Position numbers and translations under genes: made by a program. Positions 6,723-15,407 of a DNA stretch of 41,719 nucleotides are shown piece after piece (position 1 is the stretch's first letter; each line of letters starts with the position of its first letter). This stretch comes from Candidatus Schekmanbacteria bacterium (GTDB lineage: Bacteria > CSSED10-310 > JACPHN01). The notes under the pieces are model-generated. The model was not told the origin of the DNA, made no database searches, and was given only the letters and a program-made list of their open reading frames with translations. The DNA is taken from contig JACPHN010000194.1 in the NCBI GenBank assembly GCA_016188575.1, positions 1 through 41,719 on the forward strand, in the 5' to 3' direction.

Positions 6723-8477
6723 TCAGGACGAAACGATCACGCGCACCGCGGAGAGCGCCAGGTCGACGAGGCCGCGCAGTGTCAGCGCACAGGATCGCGT
6801 CTGGATCTGCGGTTCATCGCGGTCGGCGTCGCGCGTGACGATGAGCTCCTGCAGCCAGCGCTCGTTATCCATCTCCGGGTAGTCGGTCCGGGAGTGGAAC
6901 TGTCCGTGTCCGAACCGCGACTCCGTTCGCAGCAAGGCGGTGCGCGCCATGATCCGCGACAGCCCGAGCAGCGCGCGCGTTTCGTGCAGTCGCATGAGCT
7001 CGTGGGGGTTGCGGGCGCGCAGGTGCTCGGCGCGCTCCGCAAGCTCGTCCAGAAGCACCGCGGCGCACTGCATGCCGGCCGCGTCCCGCGAAAATCCCAG
7101 GTAGCGCGTATTGATGTCGCGCATCTCGCGCTCGATGTCACGCCAGAGCAGCGGCGCGTCGTCGTCCAGCAGAAGCGTCACGCTGCGAGCCACGTCCGCG
7201 GCTTCCCCGTGCCGAAAAGCGGCGAGCGGCCCGGTATCGGCGGCAAGGTAGCCATCGACTGCCGCGGCTGCTCTCCGGCCACCGACCATGGCGCCCATGA
7301 CGGCAATGGGCAAAGTCCCACTGACGTCACCCGCCGCGAACAGTCCCGGCAGGGAGGACCGGGCGTGGTAGTCCGTGGCGACCTTGGCCATGGAGAGCGC
7401 CAGGTGAGGTTCCACATCGATGTCGTCAACGCCGAGGCGGATTCCGCGCTGCTCCACATACTGGCGCATCAGCGGCACTTCATTGTCCCACGCGAAGAGA
7501 ATTTTCGGCAGATCCTGCGCGGCGATCGCCGAGGTTTCCAGGCGGAGCGGGCCGCGCCCCGCCCGCAGCTCATTCACGCATGCCTGCACCGTCTGCTGGC
7601 GCGGCATCCGCTCGCCGAGCCGGGCGTCCGCCCGCCGCGCAAAGGGCTCTCCGGTGCCGTTGACGAGCTGCGCCCCGGCCGAAAGAAAACCTGAAATCCC
7701 CGCGCACCCGTAGCCGACGGGGGCGAGCGTGGCGCACGCAAACTCCGTCGCGACCAGCTCCGCACCGGCGCCGTAGGCGGCCATCAGCGCCTCCGCATTG
7801 TTGTAGGGAGAATAGACGAGGTCGAATGCCCGTTCGTCACCAGTGGCCGGCGCCGGATGCCACAGGCGGGTCGACGAACCGCTGGCGATTACCACGGCGC
7901 GGGCCGCGAATGCAGTGAGCTCGCCCGTGCGGACGTTCATCGCCAGGGCTCCGGTAACTCGGTTGGCGTCGCGAAAGAGGCGAACGACCTGAGTCCGCTG
8001 CCAGATGCGGCATCCAGCGGCGCGGATGCGCCGGGCGATGGTCGGCTTGAAATCCTTGCCAGCGATCCAGATGGCAGGGGCGCCCGCGCCCCAGACGACG
8101 CGAAAGCGCCCGTCGTCGAGGCGGACGTCAATACCCCAGCGCTCGAGCTGCATGAGCTCCTCGTACGATTCGCGGGCGACGGAGGCGCCGACCGTGCTCA
8201 GCTCGAAGACGTCGGTGCGCCGATTTCGGGTGAGCGCGGCGCGGAAAAAAGGGAGGAATCTCCGCGCGCCTCCGCCACAAAAGAACTTGTGCGAAAAGGC
8301 CGCAACCCAGTGGTCGATGCCTGTAGCTGTGCAGCCGCCGCGGCGCAACGTGGACTTCTCGACGATGCCGATCACCAGATCGGGTCGGCGCTCGGCGAGA
8401 TACAAGGCGGTGGCGCTCCCGGCCGCGCCACCGCCAACCACCAGTACGTCCAGGTGTTCGGTGCGCAGCGCGATCAT
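6723..8477 (-). CDS. FAD-dependent oxidoreductase, fumarate reductase/AprA-like flavoprotein subunit
   Basis: About 584 residues from ATG 8477, which overlaps the upstream ferredoxin stop as ATGA. This start places the FAD motif VLVVGGGAAG at residues 11-20. The layout fits the succinate dehydrogenase/fumarate reductase/APS reductase alpha family: an N-terminal dinucleotide fold, a central capping domain, a second flavin segment (LPGLFAAGDVSGT), and a C-terminal helical domain with conserved Arg/His-rich segments (RTESRFGHGQFHSRTDYP). The partner is a two-cluster ferredoxin, as in AprBA. No membrane anchor subunit is nearby, which favours a soluble complex. AprA-specific catalytic residues cannot be confirmed by eye, so APS, sulfite, fumarate or another electron acceptor all remain possible. 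I see no sulfur-assimilation genes around it. Confidence 0.82.
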   Translation of the reverse strand: MIALRTEHLDVLVVGGGAAGSATALYLAERRPDLVIGIVEKSTLRRGGCTATGIDHWVAAFSHKFFCGGGARRFLPFFRAALTRNRRTDVFELSTVGASVARESYEELMQLERWGIDVRLDDGRFRVVWGAGAPAIWIAGKDFKPTIARRIRAAGCRIWQRTQVVRLFRDANRVTGALAMNVRTGELTAFAARAVVIASGSSTRLWHPAPATGDERAFDLVYSPYNNAEALMAAYGAGAELVATEFACATLAPVGYGCAGISGFLSAGAQLVNGTGEPFARRADARLGERMPRQQTVQACVNELRAGRGPLRLETSAIAAQDLPKILFAWDNEVPLMRQYVEQRGIRLGVDDIDVEPHLALSMAKVATDYHARSSLPGLFAAGDVSGTLPIAVMGAMVGGRRAAAAVDGYLAADTGPLAAFRHGEAADVARSVTLLLDDDAPLLWRDIEREMRDINTRYLGFSRDAAGMQCAAVLLDELAERAEHLRARNPHELMRLHETRALLGLSRIMARTALLRTESRFGHGQFHSRTDYPEMDNERWLQELIVTRDADRDEPQIQTRSCALTLRGLVDLALSAVRVIVSS

Positions 8478-8704
8478 GCCGTAGCCTGCTTTCGCGAAGG
8501 CGCGGGCGCCGCTTGAGGCGCCCCGAAAAGGCTCACCGTCACCGCACCGGTGCGGCATTCGAGCACACACGTCCCGCAACCCCAGCACTCGCCGGGATAG
8601 AGCACCACGACTTCGCCGCCAACAGGATGGATGATGTCTCCGGGGCAGTATTGCGCGCACCTACCGCAGCGGTTGCAGCGTCGCGAATCGATCTGGGCTG
8701 GCAT
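8474..8704 (-). CDS. Ferredoxin-type 2[4Fe-4S] protein, AprB-like electron partner
   Basis: A 76-residue protein with two CxxCxxCxxxC clusters: C10, C13, C16, C20 and C40, C43, C46, C50. Each should bind one [4Fe-4S] cluster. The order (CNRCGRCAQYCPGDII, then CWGCGTCVLECRTGAV) resembles the N-terminal core of APS reductase beta. The long AprB C-terminal tail is absent and replaced by an Ala/Pro-rich end. An AAGGAC Shine-Dalgarno precedes ATG 8704. It is coupled to the flavoprotein by a 4-bp overlap and most likely passes electrons to or from its FAD. Confidence 0.9.
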   Translation of the reverse strand: MPAQIDSRRCNRCGRCAQYCPGDIIHPVGGEVVVLYPGECWGCGTCVLECRTGAVTVSLFGAPQAAPAPSRKQATA

Positions 8705-8899
8705 CCGACCGTCCTTTGCTAATGGGATTGTGAGGTCGCCGAAGGCGTATCGCCCACAGATAGGCCCAAGTTGTTACAAGCGTGTGACACCCCGCGCGGT
8801 CCCGCAGCGGCGGCGCGGCGATCGCGGCTTGCTTGCACGGGCTCGGTGAGGTTCGGGCACCGGTCGCGCGATGGCCTGGCCTGTTCGTTCGCGGCGCGA

Positions 8900-10345
8900 T
8901 CAGCGCACGATGAGCCCCGGAATCGCGCGCGCGGAGCGGATCGTGTCCTCCACGAGCCCCTCGGCCTCCTTGCGGATGCCGGGCTCGTAGACGAAGGTGA
9001 CGGTGCGCACGGTAAGAGCATCCCGCGCGATCATCGTGCGCTTGCCTTCGATGCACGCCAGCAGCTCGCGGCAGCTCTGGTGGCGATCCGCGGGATCTTT
9101 CGCGGTGGCCTTCAACACGAGCTGGTTGAGCTCCTCAGGCACGAAGGGATTGAGTGAGCGTGGCTCCGGAAGCGGCTCGTTGAGGTGACAGGCCAGCACC
9201 TCGGCAACCGTTGTCGCGGAGTATGGATACTTGCCGGTGAGCATCTCAAAAATGACGATGCCGAGCGCATAAATGTCGGACCGCGCATCGGCGTCGCGGC
9301 CCAGGAGCTGCTCGGGCGACAGATATCGCGGCGTGCCAAGGGTGCCGCTGGCTGCGGGGTCGCTGTCCGGCTCGGCTCCCGCCGCCGCCGCCGCCGCGGT
9401 TCGCCCCGCGGCAATGCCGAAATCCATGAGCTTCACCATGCCGGCATCGTCGACAAGGATGTTCCCGGGCTTCACGTCGCGATGGATGATGCCATTGGCG
9501 TGGGCGTGATCGAGAGCCGCGAGGAGCTGGCGCAAGATATCGCGCACCTTGGCGACCGGCAGCGGCCCATTCGCCAGCAACGATGACAGCGGTCGGCCTT
9601 CCACATGTTCCATGACGATGAAGAGAGTGGAATAGGCCTTCTCACAATCGACAACGTTGACGATGTTCGGGTGCCGCAGCCCGGCAAGACACTTCGCCTC
9701 ATTCAGGAACCGCTCGCGCAGGTCCTTGCGCAACATGAGCGAATGTGGCAGCATCTTGATGGCGACGCGGCGGTCCAGCAAGCGATGCACCGCGCCGTAC
9801 ACGATGCCCATGCGGCCGCGTCCGAGCTCGCCGGTCAGGACGTAGTTGCCGACCGAGCGGATCCATCTGCCGCGTTCGAGCCGCTGCCCGAGAATCTCCG
9901 TGAGCACGGTCGCTACCCGGGGGTGCTCCGCAATCGTCGCGAAGAGCGCCGCGCGGGTAATGCGGAGCAGAACCGCAGGTGAGAGGGTCGTCACGTCCGC
10001 CGTGCGCGGCAGGCCGGTTAGCACCGAGATCTCGCCGAAAAGGTCACCCCGCCGCAGCACCGCGCGAAACGCCTCCTTGCCATCCTCATCGACGACCGGG
10101 ATCTCGACCATGCCGTCGAAAACCAGGTACATGCTGTCGCCCGCGTCGCCGCGGCGAATGACGGTGGCGCCGGCGGGAAAGCTGCGGGCGCTCAGCGATC
10201 GCCCCAGTCGTTCCCGATCGTCGGCGCCAAGCGAGCTGAAAAGCTCCAGGCTGCCCAGGAAGCGCCCGATTTCCGCCGCGCCCATGGCGCCGGCGTCCAG
10301 AGAGTCGGGCGTGGCCGTTTCCTCGGCAATAGCGGGAGTGCTCAT
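8900..10345 (-). CDS. Serine/threonine protein kinase with N-terminal cyclic-nucleotide-binding domain
   Basis: A 481-residue soluble protein from ATG 10345. Residues about 28-150 form a CNB/CRP-like domain with phosphate-binding cassette FGEISVLTGLPRTADV (103-118). Residues about 167-435 form a Hanks-type kinase: glycine loop GELGRGRMG (172-180), K197 in VAIK, HRDVKPGN (288-295, catalytic D290), DFG (308-310) and an SPEQ segment replacing APE. All catalytic residues are present. An Ala-rich insertion (315-325) sits in the activation segment. The last 45 residues match nothing I know. There is no transmembrane helix. It would be a cyclic-nucleotide-gated kinase in architecture, resembling eukaryotic PKG, and such combinations are seen in Myxococcota-like genomes. 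An upstream in-frame ATG at 10429 exists but lacks domain support. Confidence 0.92.
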   Translation of the reverse strand: MSTPAIAEETATPDSLDAGAMGAAEIGRFLGSLELFSSLGADDRERLGRSLSARSFPAGATVIRRGDAGDSMYLVFDGMVEIPVVDEDGKEAFRAVLRRGDLFGEISVLTGLPRTADVTTLSPAVLLRITRAALFATIAEHPRVATVLTEILGQRLERGRWIRSVGNYVLTGELGRGRMGIVYGAVHRLLDRRVAIKMLPHSLMLRKDLRERFLNEAKCLAGLRHPNIVNVVDCEKAYSTLFIVMEHVEGRPLSSLLANGPLPVAKVRDILRQLLAALDHAHANGIIHRDVKPGNILVDDAGMVKLMDFGIAAGRTAAAAAAGAEPDSDPAASGTLGTPRYLSPEQLLGRDADARSDIYALGIVIFEMLTGKYPYSATTVAEVLACHLNEPLPEPRSLNPFVPEELNQLVLKATAKDPADRHQSCRELLACIEGKRTMIARDALTVRTVTFVYEPGIRKEAEGLVEDTIRSARAIPGLIVR

Positions 10346-10493
10346 TGAGTATTCGTCTCGCTTCCTGTTTCGGGGCGCTTGCGAGCTTGTCGAAGGGGCG
10401 TCGCCGCGCCGGGCCTGCCAGCACGGCATGCCCGTGGCTGAGAAAGGTTACGATCGAGCACGAGCACGAGTCAATGCCGGCCAAGGGGGCCAG

Positions 10494-11504
10494 ATGGCGG
10501 ATCCGGCGGCGCAGGTGCCGGACGCGGGCGCCCAGGCGCCGAGCCCCGCCGCCGCGGCCACGTCCCCGGCAGGCGGTTCTCGTCCGCTCATCGAAATGGA
10601 GCTGCCGGCGTTCGGCGAATACCAGACGGCGGGGCCGATGTATCGGGCGTTCGTGCTTCAGGGCAAGGTCAACCTGTCGGAGCCGTGGTGGGTGGAGGAG
10701 TGTTTCTGCGAGACCACGATGAGCGAGCACTGCGGGGACGTCATCGAGCACGACACCCTGCGCTCCGTTCTGGATCTCTGGGACGAGGGCGTCTCCGATG
10801 ATGTGGCGACCTATTGCGGGGGCCAGTACCCGGTAGGCAGCCCCGAGCTGACGCGCGCGCTCGCGCGTCCAAGGCTTCGCGACGCCGAACGTTCCAAGCT
10901 AGGTTGGTGGCGCGGCCCGCCGGAGAAGATAGCGCGCTCGGGCACCGACCGATTCGCCATCGACCTGTACACTGGACACCATACCGCCAAGGGATATCGT
11001 TCCGCTTTCCTGCTCTACACGGACGAGTCGGCGGCGCGGGGTGGGGCGTTGGCCATTGCTTACGCCGGCCCGTTTCCGAAGTCACAGCTTCTTCCGGGTG
11101 GCCGCGAGCCGCTGGTCGGCTGCTGCAGCGGCTCCGCCTGGCAGCCATCGAACGAAGAAGACGCCTTTTTTCGGCTCTCGGTCGTCGGCGGCGGCAAGGG
11201 CGTCTACCTGGCAGACTGGGAATCCGACGGCACGATCGACGCGCGCTTTCTGGAGAGAGAGCTGCTCGAGCAAAATAGAGGGGGGCCGTACCACCACTAT
11301 GACCGGCCCGGGTTCTACATGGCGACGATCTTCGATTGCGGCATCGAGGAGGCCCCGAGACCGTTGGAGCAGTGCGGCAGCAGCGCGATCATGGTGACTG
11401 TGGATCCGCTCGGCTGGTGCAAGCGGGACGATCGCGGGCTGCCGCTGGCCGCGGACCAGCAGGAGGACAGCCGGTGCCCGCTGTCCCCAAAGCATGGCAA
11501 GTAG
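10494..11504 (+). CDS. Hypothetical protein next to a secreted hydrolase
   Basis: A 336-residue protein I do not recognise. ATG 10494 is chosen because AGGGGG precedes it closely; the frame is open further upstream, where it only shadows the kinase gene. The N-terminus is Ala/Pro-rich and low-complexity (about 1-40) with no signal peptide. The remainder is acidic and Trp/Cys-containing (WWVEECFCETTM, GCCSGSAWQ, FDCGIEEAP, DPLGWCKRDD), which suggests a compact, possibly disulfide- or metal-stabilised fold. It is divergent from the kinase gene and lies 40 bp before the phospholipase/nuclease-like gene, so it is probably co-transcribed with that gene and may assist or regulate it. No function is assigned. 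Confidence 0.75.
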   Translation: MADPAAQVPDAGAQAPSPAAAATSPAGGSRPLIEMELPAFGEYQTAGPMYRAFVLQGKVNLSEPWWVEECFCETTMSEHCGDVIEHDTLRSVLDLWDEGVSDDVATYCGGQYPVGSPELTRALARPRLRDAERSKLGWWRGPPEKIARSGTDRFAIDLYTGHHTAKGYRSAFLLYTDESAARGGALAIAYAGPFPKSQLLPGGREPLVGCCSGSAWQPSNEEDAFFRLSVVGGGKGVYLADWESDGTIDARFLERELLEQNRGGPYHHYDRPGFYMATIFDCGIEEAPRPLEQCGSSAIMVTVDPLGWCKRDDRGLPLAADQQEDSRCPLSPKHGK

Positions 11505-11544
11505 CGAGGCGGCATGGCAGATTGAGGAGGAAGGGAGGATGGGA

Positions 11545-14406
11545 ATGCGGAAGCTGACGAGAGTGCTGTGCGGGATGTCGGTGCTTGCCGCGCTCGCCGC
11601 GGCGACAGGCGCGGGAGCCTGGTATATCGAGACCCACCGGGTGTTGACCAAGGATGCGTTTCGCTTCGCTCGCGATCCGCTGCGCCCGGAGCGCTACCTG
11701 GTGGACGCGCTCAGGGAGCAGTACGGAATCGACGCCGGCCAGGGCGGCGACCCGGGAAACTCCTTGCTCGGCCAGTCGCTGGCGGGCCCCGGAGTGCCCG
11801 TGGGCCCGGACAGCAAATACTATCAGAAGATGTCCGATACCGAATTCATTGACGAGTGGATCGATGAGGACAAGCTGGTTGGAAAACCATTCCCTGTCGA
11901 AGACCTCTGTTCCCAGATCTCGATGGTCGGGAGACTGACGCCGGGGGGCTGGGTCCGCCACGGCGCCGGTGCCGAGGACGAGTACCTCGAGAACAAGGAC
12001 GACTACGAAGCGTGCGCTACTACGCTCGTTCCCGGCACTGATGATGACTATTACAGCGCCAACATCCGGGCCGCGAATCACTTCTACAACCCCTTCTGGG
12101 CCACCAGCGGCTATCCCCACTGGGCGGCCGGCCGCCAGCAAGGAGGCCTCGACGACGTCAGCTATGTGCCCTGGACGAAGCTCTTCTATGGAATGAAGCG
12201 GACCTTCAACCGCGGCAAGCCCGCGCGCGACTGGGCCGTGGACGCGTCGCGAATCACCGGCGTAATGTCCGACTTCGCGCGCGGCGACTCCCGCGACAAC
12301 GATTGGGACCACGAGGCGGCCCGGCGCTACTTGTGGGACGCCCTCACGCTCGGGGCGTGGTCGTGCGCCGGACAGGAGCTCGAGCTCGACGCGGGTCGCA
12401 GCCCCTGCCGCGAGGTGGGCTGGGCGCTGACGTTCCGCGCGATCGGCCACGTCATGCACCTGGTCGAGGACGTCTCCCAGCCCGAGCACGCGCGCAACGA
12501 CGCCCACCCGCTGTACACCGGCATGGACAAGTGGCCGGAAACCAAGGAGGGCCGAATCAGGAACCCCGAACCCTACCTCGCGGCCGCCGGCCGGCTCGAC
12601 TACCGGCGGCTGTCCGGCTGGAGCCCGGAGTCGAGCGCGCCGCCTGCCCCGATCACCGCGGACGCCTTCTTCTCGACCGATCAGGGCGTGCCGCTGCGCG
12701 ACGACCGCACCCCCGGCGCCGCCGAGCTCGCCAACCTCTACTTCCTCACGTCCCACACCATTCCGCCGCGGAGCTCCGTAACCTGCGGCGCCGGGACATC
12801 CGCGACTACCTACGCGAGTTTGGAGCTGCAGGATAGCGCAACCCGTGGCGTCTTTGCCTCACCCACCTTCGCCGACCTCGAAGTCGTCTGTTCAGCGGAC
12901 ACGCCTTTTCTCACCGCGTACATCCCCGACCCGGCAGACCCCACCACGCTATTCCCCGACGTCAAGCTCCTCGCCTACAAGAAGGACGACCGCCCCGACG
13001 TATGCTATCCCTATCACGGAGTCGGTGAAGGCGAGAAGTGTCATCAGCTCCCGAAGAAGCCGGCCGACAACCCCTGCCCGATCGAAAGCCGCGAGGACCC
13101 CCGCTGCTACGGAGGATTCACCACGGGCTTCGTACGCTCACGGACCTTCTGGACCTCCAACGACGACACCGTGAAGACCGACGTCGCCAGGGTCGTGCTC
13201 TACCGCGCCGCCAGCTACGCGTCGGCCTACCTGGAGTGGTTCTTCCGCGGCCGGCTTTCGGCCGCCCCGGCGGCCCTGCTGCGGCAGCCCGGCGGCGCCT
13301 GGGTTGTTCAGGTCGTCTTGCAAAATGACTCCGACGAAGACCTGACGGTCACCGACCTCGCCTTTACTGCCGCGCGGCGGCGTGCCAGTCAGGCCACCGG
13401 CGCGCCCGAGGGGAACGCCTACTATCCCCTCGCTCCCACCGGCACCCTCCCCGCGGCATTGCCCGGAAAGCTGGCGGCGCCGGACGCCGCGCAACGCCGC
13501 ACCGCGGAGCTCCGCCTGCCGTTGCCCGCCGCGCTGCAGAACGTCCCCGCCGGCGAGATCGAGATCGTCGCCGCCGTCCGCGGCACGCTCGGCCGGGAAG
13601 CGGGCGCGGTGCTCGGGCTCACCGTGCGGCCCAAGGAGTACGTCCCCGTGCTGGCGCCCATCTCGCTCGTGGCTCCCGCGGTGGTGAAGCATGACGACGA
13701 GAAGTTCTGCTACTGCTACGACGACGTGTGCATGCCCGACTCGACGCAGTGCTTGCCCTACACGCCGCCGGAGTGCTCCTGTCGCGCCGCCGGCTACGGT
13801 ACCGACGGCAGCGTCCTCAGCCACCCGACCTCGGACTTTCCGTCGTTTTCGGATGCTCCCCGCCTCGTGGTCACCGCCCGGCTCGAACCCAAACAATCTT
13901 CCTGTTCCTCGGCGGTGTACCGATATACCCACGACGGCACCGAGTACTGCTATCCCGAGATCCCGGAAGATCTGATTCCGGCCACGACGGCCGCCTACAA
14001 GACCGCATACCAGCCCTGGTGCCATGTCCCTCTCCAGGGCTGCTGCGGCCACCCGACCGGGATTGTCCGCTCGAGCGTGCAGCTTCGCTACGCCGACCCG
14101 CAGTCCGCGCAGCAGATGCCCGTGCTGGCGTCGTGGCCGAGGGTTTCCCGCCGGGAGTGCGGCGGTGCCTCGGCGGCGGCGCTCGATACCTGTTACAAGA
14201 CGGAGATCCCGCTCCCGGAGCTGCCCGGCCGCCCGCTGACCTTCGATCCCAGCTTTTTCGATGAGGGGCCCTGGAATTCGGGTTTCTCTTACGACGACTG
14301 CCTGAACGCCCCCGGCGCCCAGAGCTTTGAGGTTGGCATGGGTTTTCCCTCGTGGATGTATCTGACGCTGCCGTCAGGGCAAGAGGTGCCGGCCGGCGCG
14401 CACTAG
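11545..14406 (+). CDS. Secreted phospholipase C/P1-nuclease-like zinc enzyme with a large C-terminal extension
   Basis: About 953 residues from ATG 11545 (GGGAGG six bases upstream; ATG 11539 is also possible). Residues 1-25 form a clear signal peptide ending AGA. Cleavage there would expose WYIETH, with Trp1 and His6, matching the mature N-terminus of P1 nuclease, where the Trp1 backbone and His6 are zinc ligands. Further motifs are H302 and HLVEDVSQPEHARND (305-319), like the HxxxD..QPxH zinc segment of this superfamily. The zinc phospholipase C/P1 nuclease core is about 250 residues. The rest contains Cys-rich stretches near 13710-13800 (CYCYDDVCMPDSTQC) and a beta-rich segment, probably for cell-surface or substrate binding. 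Phosphodiester hydrolysis of lipid or nucleic acid is inferred; which one is open. Confidence 0.72.
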   Translation: MRKLTRVLCGMSVLAALAAATGAGAWYIETHRVLTKDAFRFARDPLRPERYLVDALREQYGIDAGQGGDPGNSLLGQSLAGPGVPVGPDSKYYQKMSDTEFIDEWIDEDKLVGKPFPVEDLCSQISMVGRLTPGGWVRHGAGAEDEYLENKDDYEACATTLVPGTDDDYYSANIRAANHFYNPFWATSGYPHWAAGRQQGGLDDVSYVPWTKLFYGMKRTFNRGKPARDWAVDASRITGVMSDFARGDSRDNDWDHEAARRYLWDALTLGAWSCAGQELELDAGRSPCREVGWALTFRAIGHVMHLVEDVSQPEHARNDAHPLYTGMDKWPETKEGRIRNPEPYLAAAGRLDYRRLSGWSPESSAPPAPITADAFFSTDQGVPLRDDRTPGAAELANLYFLTSHTIPPRSSVTCGAGTSATTYASLELQDSATRGVFASPTFADLEVVCSADTPFLTAYIPDPADPTTLFPDVKLLAYKKDDRPDVCYPYHGVGEGEKCHQLPKKPADNPCPIESREDPRCYGGFTTGFVRSRTFWTSNDDTVKTDVARVVLYRAASYASAYLEWFFRGRLSAAPAALLRQPGGAWVVQVVLQNDSDEDLTVTDLAFTAARRRASQATGAPEGNAYYPLAPTGTLPAALPGKLAAPDAAQRRTAELRLPLPAALQNVPAGEIEIVAAVRGTLGREAGAVLGLTVRPKEYVPVLAPISLVAPAVVKHDDEKFCYCYDDVCMPDSTQCLPYTPPECSCRAAGYGTDGSVLSHPTSDFPSFSDAPRLVVTARLEPKQSSCSSAVYRYTHDGTEYCYPEIPEDLIPATTAAYKTAYQPWCHVPLQGCCGHPTGIVRSSVQLRYADPQSAQQMPVLASWPRVSRRECGGASAAALDTCYKTEIPLPELPGRPLTFDPSFFDEGPWNSGFSYDDCLNAPGAQSFEVGMGFPSWMYLTLPSGQEVPAGAH

Positions 14407-14489
14407 CCGCTCCTTGTCCTGGTCCTGGTCCTCGTCCGTTCCCGCCCCCTGTTCTCCGCAGGCATCTGGAAACAGGGGAAAGGCCGTTG

Positions 14490-14519
14490 TTGACAATGAG
14501 GGAGCGGGTGAGCTATAGT
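14490..14519 (+). promoter_or_regulatory. Sigma70-like promoter for the rpmH operon
   Basis: A perfect -35 TTGACA (14490-14495), an 18-bp spacer and a -10 TATAGT (14514-14519) lie about 90 bp before rpmH. Position and match quality suit a strong housekeeping promoter. I see no DnaA boxes in this gap. Confidence 0.75.
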
Positions 14520-14606
14520 CGGTAGGCCGCGCGAACCCCAGTCAAGGCCTCGCCAACGGCGCGCATGCGGCCGGCCTCTCTTTGCTCCTGGTTCGGAGGA
14601 TACATC

Positions 14607-14741
14607 GTGAAACGGACATATCAGCCAAGCGTTCGCAAGCGCAAGCGCTGCCACGGGTTTCTCAAGCGCATGAGCACGCGCGACGGGCGCGCGGTGCTTT
14701 CCCGCCGCCGCCGCGTTGGGCGGAAACGCTTGACGGTCTAA
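14607..14741 (+). CDS. rpmH: 50S ribosomal protein L34
   Basis: A 44-residue highly basic protein: [20 protein letters not shown], then [20 protein letters not shown], the textbook L34 pattern and length. It starts with GTG 14607, preceded by GGAGGA. It binds 23S rRNA in the large ribosomal subunit. As usual it is directly followed by rnpA (59 bp) and is the first gene behind the promoter at 14490. The Cys in place of the common Thr/Ala of the KR(T/K)HGF segment is a minor variation. Confidence 0.98.
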   Translation: MKRTYQPSVRKRKRCHGFLKRMSTRDGRAVLSRRRRVGRKRLTV

Positions 14742-14800
14742 GCGCTGCATGCGGAAGTCAACGTGCTCCGGAACAGCAACAAACATGATGGCCCGGCAGC

Positions 14801-15163
14801 ATGGCGTCTCCGATTCCGACGATTAGGCGGGGTGCGTCCTTCAAGGCGGTTTTTGCCGAGGGACGCCGGTATTATTCCGACTTGCTTGTCTATGTGCTGC
14901 TTCGCCGTGCCGTCGAGCCGGTGCCGAACGATGTCGCGCCCTTGCGCGTAGGATACGCTGTGACCAAGCGCCACGGCGGCGTAGTGAGGAGAAACCGCGT
15001 GCGCAGGTGCCTCAGGGAAGCGATTCGCGTGCTCCCCGTGCGCCGCTCCGAGCCCGCCGCGCTGGTGCTGATTGCCAAACGCGAGGCGTTCTCGGCTACT
15101 TTCCACGCCCTGATGGCCGATGTCGAGCAAGGCTTCGCGAGGATGCGGCTTCTCGATGGGTAG
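14801..15163 (+). CDS. rnpA: Ribonuclease P protein component
   Basis: A 120-residue basic protein, the protein cofactor of RNase P for tRNA 5' maturation. The RNR signature region RRNRVRRCLREAIR (about 65-78), the central PLRVGYAVTKRHG strand and FKAVFAEGRR at the N-terminus identify it. A stop codon at 14786 in the same frame and no other start codon in between fix ATG 14801 as the first possible start. It overlaps yidD by 8 bp. Confidence 0.95.
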   Translation: MASPIPTIRRGASFKAVFAEGRRYYSDLLVYVLLRRAVEPVPNDVAPLRVGYAVTKRHGGVVRRNRVRRCLREAIRVLPVRRSEPAALVLIAKREAFSATFHALMADVEQGFARMRLLDG

Positions 15164-15380
15164 TTCCGTGATTGGCCGGATGCTCATTGGTATCATTCAC
15201 TTCTATCGATTAACCCTGGGGGCAATATTGCCGCCCGCGTGCCGCTTTACCCCATCTTGCTCGCGCTACGCGGAGGAGGCGATTCGCCGGTACGGACCGC
15301 TGGCGGGATCCTGGTTGGGAATCAAGCGCCTGGCGCGCTGCCAACCTCTCTGCAATGGCGGTTACGACCCCGTTCCCTGA
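15156..15380 (+). CDS. yidD: Membrane protein insertion efficiency factor YidD
   Basis: A 74-residue protein with the YidD hallmark CRFTPSCSRYAEEAIRRYG and the terminal CNGGYDPVP. The N-terminal amphipathic/hydrophobic segment (MLIGIIHFYRLTLGAIL) should lie at the inner membrane, where YidD assists YidC. ATG 15156 inside the end of rnpA gives the normal family length; earlier in-frame codons would add an unrelated extension. It lies 27 bp ahead of yidC. Confidence 0.95.
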   Translation: MGSSVIGRMLIGIIHFYRLTLGAILPPACRFTPSCSRYAEEAIRRYGPLAGSWLGIKRLARCQPLCNGGYDPVP

Positions 15381-15407
15381 GATTCCGCGAAACAAGGCAG
15401 TCATGGA

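Noticed and set aside
9380-9412. CCGCCG repeat tract in the kinase gene as an independent repeat element
   Set aside because: It encodes the Ala-rich loop in frame and is ordinary low-complexity GC-rich coding sequence.
14413-14440. GTCCTG repeats after the phospholipase-like gene as a terminator or array
   Set aside because: Only about three imperfect 6-base units, no dyad symmetry and no T-run.
14407-14606. A replication origin beside rpmH
   Set aside because: I see no TTATCCACA-type DnaA boxes or AT-rich unwinding region, and dnaA is not adjacent.
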